Of a stretch of DNA of 64,000 nt, positions 26,701-38,700 are shown in pieces. The position numbers and the translations under genes are program-made. The stretch covers positions 167,264,652 to 167,328,651 of the forward strand of contig OY757012.1 in assembly GCA_963580285.1 (NCBI GenBank). Direction: 5' to 3'. A model generated the notes under the pieces. The model had not been told where the DNA came from and did not search any database. It worked only from the letters and a program-made list of their open reading frames with translations. Positions within the stretch are counted from its first letter, which is position 1. Every line of letters starts with the position of its first letter. Source of the DNA: Lucinisca nassula. Taxonomy: Eukaryota; Mollusca; Bivalvia; Lucinida; Lucinidae.

Positions 26701-29700
26701 GTAACCCTGCCTCAAAGTGAAAATTCAGTCTTGGAAATTCAGAGATACCACATGTACAATTATTATCACAACAGAAAATTCAGGAGACAGTTCACTTTGT
26801 TTTCTTTATGTGTTTAATGCACATATAATACCCTGCAAGAAAAAAAATAACAGCTAAGTATTTCTCATCAGTTTCATTATTATATCCAATCAAATGTGAC
26901 TATTGTCTCATACATGGCTAAAAGCTGGGTCCACAACCTCCTTTTCCAGGCTCATAACCTTAAACCAAACCTTATTTTCCTTATAATCCATCAAAAGAAT
27001 TGCCAAATAGAAATTTAGATCATATATAATAATGTAGTCATGCATACTAAATGTTCAGTGACAAAGAATCTTTCAAGTTTGCAAAAAAGTTATCGCCTTC
27101 AGATTTTACGATGAAAGCCGAACAACTACATTTTGTGAAAAAGCGCAAAGTTTACCTCTTTCTGGACTGGAACCCAGAGACCGGCTTGCATCAGTGGTTC
27201 TTCTCATGTGTCTTTGGAATACTTCAGTCCTAAAATGCACTAAATTATGCCTAAATAGCACACCTATGTAGAAGTTATGGTTGTTCCTACACCTATACCC
27301 CCTACTTTAAGTAAAAAAAAAGGCATTTTGAGGATATTTTGAAGACAAAACATTGATGAAAATGGTCATAAATGCCTTAATGCCATAAGAAACAGCTGAA
27401 AATATCTGTTCAGATCCAGTAACATGAATCTAACCAATTAGAACTTATAACAGATGAGAAAACTTGTCGCGATATTGCAGCGGGCTGTTCGGAGAAATGA
27501 TTTTTGAAATTTTGCTTTGGACCAAGCCTGATGCCAGATATTCCAGATGGAGTAGATTCTTTTACTTATGATATGTTCATACACCTACTGCAAGACTCCT
27601 TTCCAAACAGACAAATGACAACACTGATTAACATGGCTTTAGAGCAAAGCAACCCCTACCCCCTTCCCCCCCCCCCCCCCCCCCCTCCATTTACATGGAT
27701 CAGAAGCACAAAGTTGATCAAATGGCCCAGTTAGACCTAAATTAGCACTAAAGTTACAAATTTTACAGTTTTTGTAGCAAAATACATGTCAGGAAGATCC
27801 AGTTTATGACACAGAATTACATAGAACTTTCAAATTTGTGAAAATATTATGTAATGACCAAAAACAGGACAGAGGTGATGATTTTCTACTTTCGGTTTAG
27901 GCTATGGTCTTCTATTTACATTTCCATAAGCTTACATGTTAATATTTGACCCTGTACCTGATAAATCTGCATTTCAAATTGATTTTCTTACCCCAAAACA
28001 TGGTAAACAAACTGCCAACTACAAAATTATACAAAAAAACAAGGGTGTCATGTGGCAATTTCAAGCATTCTAACTGTCTAAGGGAGGTAACCCTGCCTCA
28101 AAGTGAAAATTCAGTCTTGGAAATTCATGTACAATTATTATCACAACAGAAAATTCAGGAGACAGTTCACTTTGTTTTCTTTATGTGTTTAATGCACATA
28201 TAATACCCTGCAAGAAAAAAAATAACAGCTAAGTATTTCTCATCAGTTTCATTATTATATCCAATCAAATGTGACTATTGTCTCATACATGGCTAAAAGC
28301 TGGGTCCACAACCTCCTTTTCCAGGCTCATAACCTCAAGGTTAGTTGATGTCCGTCGTCCGTCAACAATTTCTTTGAACGACATCTCCTCCTGGGATAAT
28401 GGCCCGATTTCAAAATTATTTTACAGAAATGTTCATTAGGTGACCCTTTTTCAAAATTGCTAAAATCAGTGGCCACTAGAGCTAAAAATAGAGCTAAAAA
28501 TAGAAAAAAAAACGTTATTTTTATTTTCTTCGTAAAAAGTTGTTACTGGGTTAGGATATTGCATTTGTTCTGTACATACATGCATACATAGTTTTACATA
28601 CATACAGAAATGTTCATTAGATGACCCTTTTTCAAAATCACTAAAAATCAGTGTCCACCAGAGCTAAAAATAGAAAAAAAAAAACTTTTTTTTTTTCTTC
28701 TTAAAACACACAAACAAATCATACCCCCCCCCCCTCCACAAAAAGTTGTTACTGGGTTAGGATATTGCATTTGTTCTGTACATACATGCATACTTAGTTT
28801 TACATACATACCCTACCCACCCCACCCTACCCTAGCATACCCTACCCCACAACCCCACCCCACCCCCATCCCAAAAACAACCCCAATCCACCCCCAACCC
28901 CACCCCACCCCATCCCACCACTCCCCACCTTACCCGACCTCACCCCATCCCACCCACCCAAGCCCACCCCACCCAACAACCCCACCACACCCCATCCCAC
29001 CCCACACCCCACCCCACCACAAATTCCACCCCGTCCCACCCGACTCCAAACCCATCCCACCCTACCCCACACCAGCACACCCCACCCTACCCCACCCATG
29101 CCACCACCATCCTAACCGTACTGAAAAAAAAAAACGTCCATAATGCCATTAGGCATTTTTCTTGTTTTGTTTTTATTCTATTTTTGATGATAAATTCTGT
29201 TAGTAAATAGTGCAGGCTCTGATCAGACATCACATTCTGTGGCATCTGATCTGGGCCTGCACTGCTTGCCAAGGTACTCCTTTAGGGGTTTCCAGCATGC
29301 ATTGGGTTAAAGACAATTTGAAAAACCTGTTGTGATATTCAAATGTTTGTCATTATTACTTTGGACAATGCTGATATGAATTCCATTATTCACATTTGAA
29401 ACTGAATTGATTTATTAATCTTTGAAAAGGTGTTACCAGCTATAGATATAGACACTGACCTGTCAGAAATGTCTGAGCTGACAGAGGAAGCTGCCCCAGC
29501 CCCAGTGGTGAGGGAGAAGAAGAGGGTCCATATACAGTCCCCTGATAGAAGTCTTAACAAATCTCCCACTAGATCTCCTGGAAAGGCACATTATGAAGTG
29601 ATCTACCATGAGGTTAGTTTTAAGATAATAATCAGGCATTGTAACACATCAATCACAACATATGTCTTCTGCTTATATAGTTGTTTGCTGATTACTTTAA

Positions 29701-32700
29701 AAGTCATTTTTGCAAACAGTTTGGCAAAGTCTGATCAGGAACTGTAGGAGCAGACTGATCAGGGTCCACTCTAGGAGCAGTCTGATCTGGGTCCACGCTG
29801 TTGGTTGAAAAGTTTGCAGTAAGATACAGCAGACAACATAGCATTTTAATCCTTTTTGTCCAAAATGGAATCTTCCTCATAATATATGGCAGGAGTCCAT
29901 TGTGAAATTTAGGAGTGACAGGTTGCATTTTCTTTAAAATTTATTCGGAAAATAGCTATTTGCAAATAGTGTAGACCCTGGTCAGATGCTGCTTTCTGCT
30001 GCTTCTGATCTGTGCCTGCAATGTTTACCAGGGTACCTGTTTTGGGGTTTCCGGGATAAAATTGGTTAAGTGGTTAAGATGCAGATTTTCCTGGCAGTTC
30101 AAGGTTTTAGTAAGACTGTATTCCGTTCTAAAGAGCATTGGTTCTCTTAAATGTTTCATTTGATTTTCACATTTTTGTGACCGCACATCATTTTGATCAT
30201 TTCACAAGGATAATTGTTCCTACATATATTTACAAGGTAAGAATTAAAAAACCTTTTTGTCTAACATTCTTATTGTGAAATAATGAATTTAAGTCCTGTG
30301 AAATCATAAGCAGGAGCTTTAAAATTGCTGACAGTCATAAATGTTTGTTATACATTTGTAAAATTTAAGGTTATTTACCGATTCCCAAAATATTGTCATT
30401 TAATTGGCAGTGAGAATAATGGGACTAAATACTATGTATCTGCATATATGTAGTGGAACTTCAGTGCTTCAAAAATGAATGGTTGGTTTATTATGGATAA
30501 TTTGAACTCTTGAGTGCTAGACAATTCTATTTTGAAAAGGTATGTTGTGTGTACATATTAGAATTGCCTCAATGAGGTGATTCTAATAAGTTCACACACC
30601 ATGCCAATATTTTATAGAAGATAGAAATACATGTATTATCTCCAGAAATACATGTATTATCTCCATTATACCTCAAGATCTGGTGTGGTAATTAAACTCA
30701 TTCTGATACACTTGCATATGTAACGTGATGTGTGATTGGACAACGTCAAAAATTTGCGACTGTATATCCTGCGATATACTGTCTGAAATACATCATCATC
30801 AGGTAACGTCACTTTTCATTGGTTGGTATGTGGTTTTTACGCAGCTGACGCCACTTGCCATTTTGGGAAAATAGGACAATTTTCCAACAAAACAAGTGAA
30901 TAAGTGCATTGGAGTGGGGATAACTGTTTAAAATTGTCATTTGGGGACGTAAATCGTCAGTTTACAGCTCTTCTGACGCATTGCCATAAAACAAAATTTT
31001 AGACTGTAAATCCGACGATTTTGAATACAGTTATCCCCTATGTGGCTTGAACTTCACTTATCTTGAAAGATGTTCCAGCTATTGAAGTTTGACCGTACAG
31101 AGTACCATCATAAGGACTGTGTTTGTTTCCTAACAGTTTGCCTTTATAAAGAATTTGCCACAAAAGAGAATTCCAGTAGTAATAAAGGATCTTTTTCCCT
31201 TAATGACTCCAAGAGACAAATGTTGTGGAAATTTGTAAGACTCACCTCAGGGGGAGGCGATTCTAACAAATATCCACAACATTTGTTTATTGAAATACTA
31301 AATTCAATATTCTTGAATTTCTCCATGCATCCGTCTCATCTTCAGCTAAGGATTCATTACATTGAAATTGTCGTTTCAACAAGATTTGTCATAGTCTCAA
31401 ATATTGGTATAAATTGCGTTGTCAGTATTGCTAAGTTTGCAGCTGTTTAAACAGGAATCTGGAGAAGAACAGACAGTAGAAGAGAAACAGGAGAGAGAAT
31501 CAAATAACAGCAGTAGCTCTGCTACTCCTTCTTCTCTCACTCATCCCAAGATTATAGAGGAAGTGCAAGAGAAAGAAATCATTACGCATTCATCTCTCAC
31601 TCAAGCTAAGGTTTCACCTGACATTCATTATCATGTAAGAGAGTGGAAAGAAGTGACGTGTTTAATTAGTTCATTAGTATTTGCAGTTTTGATAGTTTTC
31701 GAAACCATACAAAGCCATGTCATATGATGAGCCAATGCATGACAAAACCTGTTTTGCCATTTGTGAACAATCATTATGAAAACACACCTATACAAATACA
31801 TTGTAAATTTAACGCTGAAAAAACAAAACAAAAAAACACCAAAATCTTCAGATGAAAAATTGTAATAGTTTTCTTTCTTATTTCTGCTCAAAATATAGAT
31901 TTTGAGTACACGTTAGAACTGCCTCATTGAGGCAGTTCTAACAAGTTCTGCTCAAAATATAGATTTTGGGTACATGTTATAACTGCCTCATTGAGGCGGT
32001 TCTAACAAGTACCCGCAATCTATATTTTACAGCAGAAATAAGAAAAATAAGGTTTACCCCTGTAAACCTCAGTTTTACTATATAAAAGTAGGTTCAAGGG
32101 GGTCAGAATTATACAGGCTTGTCTTCATGATGAGCCATTTCATATGATGATCCAAGACATGTGAAAATCTACTTTGCCGTTTGTGAACAACAAGGGGTTC
32201 ACTTAAACTTTGGGCATGACCTGATGTTGTTCATACTTCAGTGAACATTTAATATTGCTCACACTTCAACAAACATTAAATAATATACCTTATTACTTAC
32301 TATTTACATTGTTTTCTATCCATTATTTGATGGAAAAGTTTGTCTTTTAGGGCTAAAATTTAAACAAAAAACAGTTCTACACAGTTTTCCTATTAGCAGC
32401 TGATTTGTGTTGTTGATGTCATATCATGGCCATCATCCAGTTCTATTGATCAGAACCATGATTTATTTTCACATCACTCTATGATCATGTGAGTCAATGT
32501 ATTCATCATATTTGCATTATTTGCTGGCTCCCAGCTTGCACATTGTCAATATTGGAAAAAACAGGTAACCAGACCCCCCTGATCTTTCAAGGTCAGGGGG
32601 GTCTGGTTACCTGTTTTTCCAACACTTATAATCTTCAGACTAGGAACCAGCAGATAATGCAAATAAGGTGAATTCATTGAAGTATAGACAGCATTACATC

Positions 32701-35700
32701 CAATAGTTAACCGTAGGATGTTTGTCTGTAAATCATAGAGAATGTAAATTTGAAGAATAATCGCTGAAAAAATATTTCTGAAAGATCATGTAAATTTCAT
32801 ATGGTTTGCACAGAATTGCTATTCACCTGCTTAGTACAAGCACAAGCTTAGTACAAGCAACTTGTTACAAATTAACGGATTTTTTAAAATAAATGATTTA
32901 AATTTTGCTAGAGTTAGGGTAGTTTTGCTTAAATTATGATTTGGCTTCTATGGTTTCAGTAGTTTGTTAAATACTAGCCAAAAATTTGAACTGGCCACCG
33001 AGTTTTTATCACAAGACAGGAGAATATTTCAGTAAACCATGCCACAAAAACCTTTGGCACCGCAATTCAGTTTGTTGCATCAAGGTGGCACCAATGAATA
33101 CAGAATGGCATGGTGGGATAAGTTTCAGCATTTTGACACATAGTGACCACAGTGATGCTGAAAGAGTGTTAATTTCTGCAGTAATCTGTGTCTTGAGCCA
33201 TATGCTTTAACATTGGGGGTGGGGTGGTTCATTAAAATGGGATATTAAGTACCATGAGTTTATAGGCAGCGAAAAAATGCCTTATAGATATACAACAACA
33301 AAAAAAAGGATATTTCAGAAAGTGATTTTTCACAAATTGTGACAAAATGATTGATTTTGTGAATTTTAAAATTTGATACCTCTGTTTAAAAGGGTATCCC
33401 GCATTAAATGCATTTTATCAAACCTTTCAATGTAAATAGAACTACATGATTGTTTCTTGTTTGGAGAAAATAGATTAAATGGGCCTCGTCAAGCAATTTT
33501 GGTACTTATCGCCTATATGAGCAGCGAAGGTTCAGGCGAGCCTGTGCATCCGCGCAATCTCGCCAGAACCTTTGCTGCTCGCTCATACAAGCAGTGAATC
33601 AAGAGGAACCTTCAGACAGAAAGCCATATTCCTGTCCCCTCTGAATGGCTGGGCATGCGCAGTTAAAATTTGTCATGACGGAATGCTCGAAGACACAAAT
33701 TCGCTTGGCGGGGCTCAAATGTATGTGGTCAGTTAGAACTTTTGGCTACAATATTTTATATTGCATTTAATTTGCTTTCAAATTTTGTTTGAAGTATATT
33801 ATTGATAAAGTTTAGAAAATATGTCTCCTTCATTTTTCTGGTAAATGAATTATCTTTTTTCATTTTATACAAAGGAAATACTTTGAATTGAACTGTCATG
33901 CCTCTAGCACAATGTACAATAATATTGCTGGGGCATTACCTGATAGAAGCCTATGTGGTGTAGTGGATACATCATACCTTCTCAAACAGTGTAGATCCAT
34001 ATCTGATGGCTTCTAAAGAAAAAGCCATTTGACCAGCATGTACACTTACTGTCATTCAGTTTGTGAATTTGCAGAAACCAATTGCATACAGTATTTGATA
34101 GGCTCATAGTCAGAAATGGGTGGGGCAAAATTGATTTATTCCACATGATAAGCTGTGTACATGCTTGTCACATGCCCGTACATATAATTTTACTCCACTT
34201 TGGTTGCTCACCTATGAGTCGAGCTGTCTAGGCAGTGGACCGTTAGCTAAATATTTTGGATAAACACTGAACTCCAGGGAACTTGTAAAGCTGATTCTTA
34301 TCAGCAATTTTATTGGGATATTTTCCAGGACCTTTCAACATCTGGTTTGCATTAAAATTGAAAATTAGAAGAAAAAAAAAGAGAAATAAATTATTATTAT
34401 TATTATTTAATTATTAATGTTTTCAACATATTGATTTGCAAAATCAATGTACAAAATTGAAACATATCTAAGTCAAGTGTGAATATTGATCAGAACTGAC
34501 TTATCCGTATCTACACTATTAGCAAAATCAGAACCCTCTGATCTGGATCTACTCTATAAGCAAAATCAGAACTGTCCGATCTGGATCGACACTATTAGCA
34601 AAATCAGAAAAGCCTTATCCGTATCTACACTATTAGCAAAATCAGAACCGTCTGATCTGGATCTACTCTATAAGCAAAATCAGAACTGTCCGATCTGGAT
34701 TGACACTATTAGCAAAATCAGAAAAGCCTTATCCGTATCTACACTATTAGCAAAATCAGAACCGTCTGATCTGGATCTACTCTATAAGCAAAATCAGAAC
34801 TGTCCGATCTGGATCGACACAATTAGCAAAATCAGAAAAGCCTTATCCGTATCTACACTATTAGCAAAATCAGAACCGTCTGATCTGGATCTTCACTTTT
34901 TGCAAAACCAGTACAGCCTTATCCAGATCTACACTATTAGCAAAATCAGAACCGTCTGATCTGGATCGACACTTTTAGCAAAACCAGTACAGCTTTATCC
35001 AGATCTACACTATTAGCAAAATCAGAACCGTCTGATCTGGATCTATACCATTAGCAAAATCAGAATAGCCTAATCCGTATCTACACTATTAGCAAAATTA
35101 GAACCGTCTGATCTGGATCTATACCATTAGCAAAATCAGTACTGTCTGATCTGGATCTACACTATTAGCAACTCCTCTAGCAAAATGACCTTTATAGTGT
35201 TGACGGGGACGTTTAACCTCAATTCAAACAAACAAACACTATTAGCAAAATCAGAACCTGCTTATCCAGATCTACACTATTAGCAAAATCAGAACCTGCT
35301 TATCCGAATCTACACTATTAGCAAAATCCGAACCATCTTATCCGGAACTACATTATTAGCAAAATCTGAACCGGCTTATCTGGATCTACACTATTAGTAG
35401 TCTGCAGGGTTGAAAGAGTTTACACGACCCCCGCCCATCAGGGCTTGAAGAAATTATCAAATGGGCTGCATGATGCTTCCACGCAGAGCTGAATCCGACT
35501 GCACATGAGTACTGGTAAACCACTTACAGGATCTAAATAGAAGTGAAGGCAATGATCAGGAATCGATATAATTTAACCCACAGCTCCCATCAGAGACACC
35601 AAAGGGAAAGAAACACAAACATAATATAAGCGATACAAACACTCAAAGACAAACCATAACAAAAATAAATCGCAACAGAAGAACCGCCTTGGAACGGTCA

Positions 35701-38700
35701 GTGAAACGAATTCCACTGAGTGGCTTAAATCGAATTTACGTGGCCACAATCCTCGCCCTTACTTCCGTCGCGATTTAGACAAATGATTTGTTCAGTCCGC
35801 ATGAAGGCCTCCTAACTCATCAGTGCAAAATCTCCGTGAACAACCACAGAGATGAAACAACGGTGAGGAATCGACAGCAAGAAACCACTGAAATGCCCGA
35901 GCAAAAGAAAACCAGGCAAAGGGATGCGAGTCGGACCGTCCATGCTTATAAACCCTATTGGTTTCTTTGAGCCACAGGGCTTGAGATGTCATTTCATCTC
36001 AATGTCGGGTAAAAGTCCCACAAAATTTGAAGCAACGTCTCCAAAATGACCCAGTGTTGACGGGACATTAAACACCAAATTAAATAAACAAACAAAAAAA
36101 AAAAAAAAAAAAAAAAACACACAAAAAAAAAAAAAAACACAGAGTTTACATGCCTTCTCAAAGTAATGTGACATCATAGCTTTAACATGATACGACCTGA
36201 AAGATACGAGTTTTTAGCTCACCTGTCACGTAGTGACGAGGTGAGCTTTTGGGATCACTTTTTGTCCGTCGTGCGTGCGTGCGTGCGTCCGTGCGTCCGT
36301 AAACAATTTCAAATAAGTATATCTCCAATACCCCATGGCCAATCTTGATCAAATTTCATGTGAATCATCATCAGGTAGGGGGAAAGGCTGCATAAGGTTT
36401 TTGGGCTGATCAGATTGGAATTCTGGTTGCCATGGCAACATATAGTTCCCATAGACTTATAATGGGAAAATCTTCTTCTCTGAAACCACAGGGCCCAGAG
36501 CTTAGATATTAAGCATGTAGCAAGGGCAAGTGGTCAACTACATAATTCCTGCCAATCATGCCCCTCGGTGCCAAATGGGCCACGCCCTAGGGCCCCTTCG
36601 CTCCCATAGACTAATAATGAAAAAAAAAAGCTTCAAAAATCTTCTTCTCTGAAACCACAGGGCCCAGAGCTTAGATATTTAGCATGTAGCAATGGCAAGT
36701 GGTCACCTACATAATTCCTGCCAATCATGCCCCTGGGTTCAAAAATGGCCACGCCCCGGGGCCCCTTTGCTCCCATAGACTCATAATGGAAAAAAAGCTT
36801 CAAAAATTTTCTTCTCTGAAACCACAGGGCCCAGAGCTTATATATTTAGCATGTAGCAATGGCAGGTGGTCACCTACATAATTCCTGCCAATCATGCCCC
36901 TGGGTTCCAAATGGGCCACGCCCCGGGGCCCCTTCGCTCCCATAGACTCATAATGGAAAAAAAGCTTCAAAAATCTTCTCTGAAACCACAGGGCCCAGAG
37001 CTTATATATTTAGCATGTAGTAACAGTAAGTGGTCACCTACATAATTCCTGCCAATCATGCCCCTAGTGTCCAAACGGACCACGCCCCGGGGCCCATTAG
37101 CTCCTATAGACTATTAATGAAAAAAAAAAGCTTCAAAAATCTTCTTCTCTGAAACCACAGGGCCCAGAGCTTAGATATTTAGCATGTAGCAATGGCAAGT
37201 GGTCACCTACATAATTCCTGCCAATCATGCCCCTGGGTTCAAAAATGGCCACGCCCCGGGGCCCCTTTGCTCCCATAGACTCATAATGGAAAAAAAGCTT
37301 CAAAAATCTTCTTCTCTGAAACCACAGGGCCCAGAGCTTATATATTTAGCATGTAGCAATGGCAGGTGGTCACCTACATAATTCCTGCCAATCATGCCCC
37401 TGGGTTCCAAATGGGCCGGGGCCCCTTTGCTCCCATAGACTCATAATGGAAAAAAAGCTTCAAAAATCTTCTTCTCTGACACCACAGGGCCCAGAGCTTA
37501 TATATTTAGCATGTAGCAATGGCAGGTGGTCACCTACATAATTCCTGCCAATCATGCCCCTGGGTTCCAAATGGGCCACGCCCCGGGGCCCCTTCGCTCC
37601 CATAGACTCATAATGGAAAAAAAGCTTCAAAAATCTTCTTCTCTGAAACCACAGGGCCCAGAGCTTATATATTTAGCATGTAGTAACAGTAAGTGGTCAC
37701 CTACATAATTCCTGCCAATCATGCCCCTGGTGTCCAAACGGACCACGCCCCGGGGCCCATTAGCTCCTATAGACTCAGAATGGAAAAAAGCTTCAAAAAT
37801 CTTCTTCTCTGAAACCATAGGGCCCAGAGCTTAGATATTTAGCATGTAGGAAGGGCAAGTGGTCACCTACATAATTCCTGCCAATCATGCCCCTGGGTTC
37901 CAAATGGGCCATGCCCGGACGCCCCTTAGCTCCCATAGACTCATAATGGGAAAAAGCTTAAAAAATCTTCTTCTCTGAAACCACAGGGCCCAGACCTTAG
38001 ATATTTAGCACATGGCAATGGCAAGTGGTCACCTATAAAATTCCTGCCAATCATGCCCCCGGGGTCCAAATGGGCCACGCCCTGGGGCCCCTTAGCTCCT
38101 ATAGACTCATAATGGAAAAAAAATCTTCAAAAATCTTCTTCTCTGAAACGTCAGGGCCAAGAGCTGAGATATTTAGCATGTAGCAAGGGCAAGTGGTCAC
38201 CTACATAAATCCTGCTGATCATGCCCCTGGGATCCAAATGGGCCACGCCCTGGGGCCCCTTTGCTCCCATAGACTCATAATGGAAAAAATCTTCAAAAAT
38301 CTTCTTCTCTGAAACCACAGGGCCCAGAGCTTAGATATTTAGCATGTAGAAAAGGCATGTCGAGACCTATATAATTCCTGCCAATCATGCCCCTTGGGTC
38401 CAAATTGGCCACAGCCCAGGACCCCTTAGCTGGTATAAACTCATAATGGAAAAAAAAAGTTAAAAAATCTTCTTCTCTTAAACCTCAGGGCACAGAGCTT
38501 AGATATTTAGCATGTAGCAACCGCAAGTGGTTACCTACATAATTCCTGCCAATCATTCCCCTAGGTTCCAAATGGGCCACGCCCAGGGGCCCCTTCGCTC
38601 CCATAGACTCATAATGGAAAAAGCTTCAAAAACCTTCTTCTCTGAAACCACAGGGCCCAGAGCTTATATATTTAGCATGAAGTAACGGCAACTGGTTACC

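Larger units (their letters stand above)
23727..29168 (+). mobile_element. Family C Helentron-like element, copy C3 (with giant array)
   Basis: Starts TTTTTAGCTCACCTGAGC with hairpin GAGCACGAAGTGCTC. After the hairpin a ~1.38-kb tandem array intervenes; past it the normal C sequence resumes (TGTCCGTCGTCCGTCAACAA and one C1-type unit). The proposed end is hairpin AATGCCATTAGGCATT plus TTTCTTGTTTT near 29142-29168: a different stem sequence from C1/C4 in the same position. Confidence 0.65.

Noticed and set aside
24292..27734. Identical 60-aa and 73-78-aa open frames repeated in the 1.38-kb array
   Set aside because: Repeated only because the DNA unit is duplicated; no start context, domain or frame conservation beyond DNA identity.
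28842..29099. Gly/Trp/Val-rich open frame on the minus strand
   Set aside because: Translation of a C/A simple repeat.
31070..31450. 126-aa open frame upstream of exon 8
   Set aside because: No recognised domain; spans a degenerate M hairpin and the exon 8 acceptor region.
34486..34959. 157-residue open frame with 38-residue repeats
   Set aside because: Product of the 114-bp higher-order minisatellite period; no conserved domain.
34486..35400. CRISPR-like regular repeats
   Set aside because: Eukaryotic intron; the monomers are contiguous without unique spacers and match a MITE arm.
36699..37708. Series of 60-aa frames starting MVTYIIPANHAPG
   Set aside because: Direct translation of the 167-bp array units; non-coding repeat.
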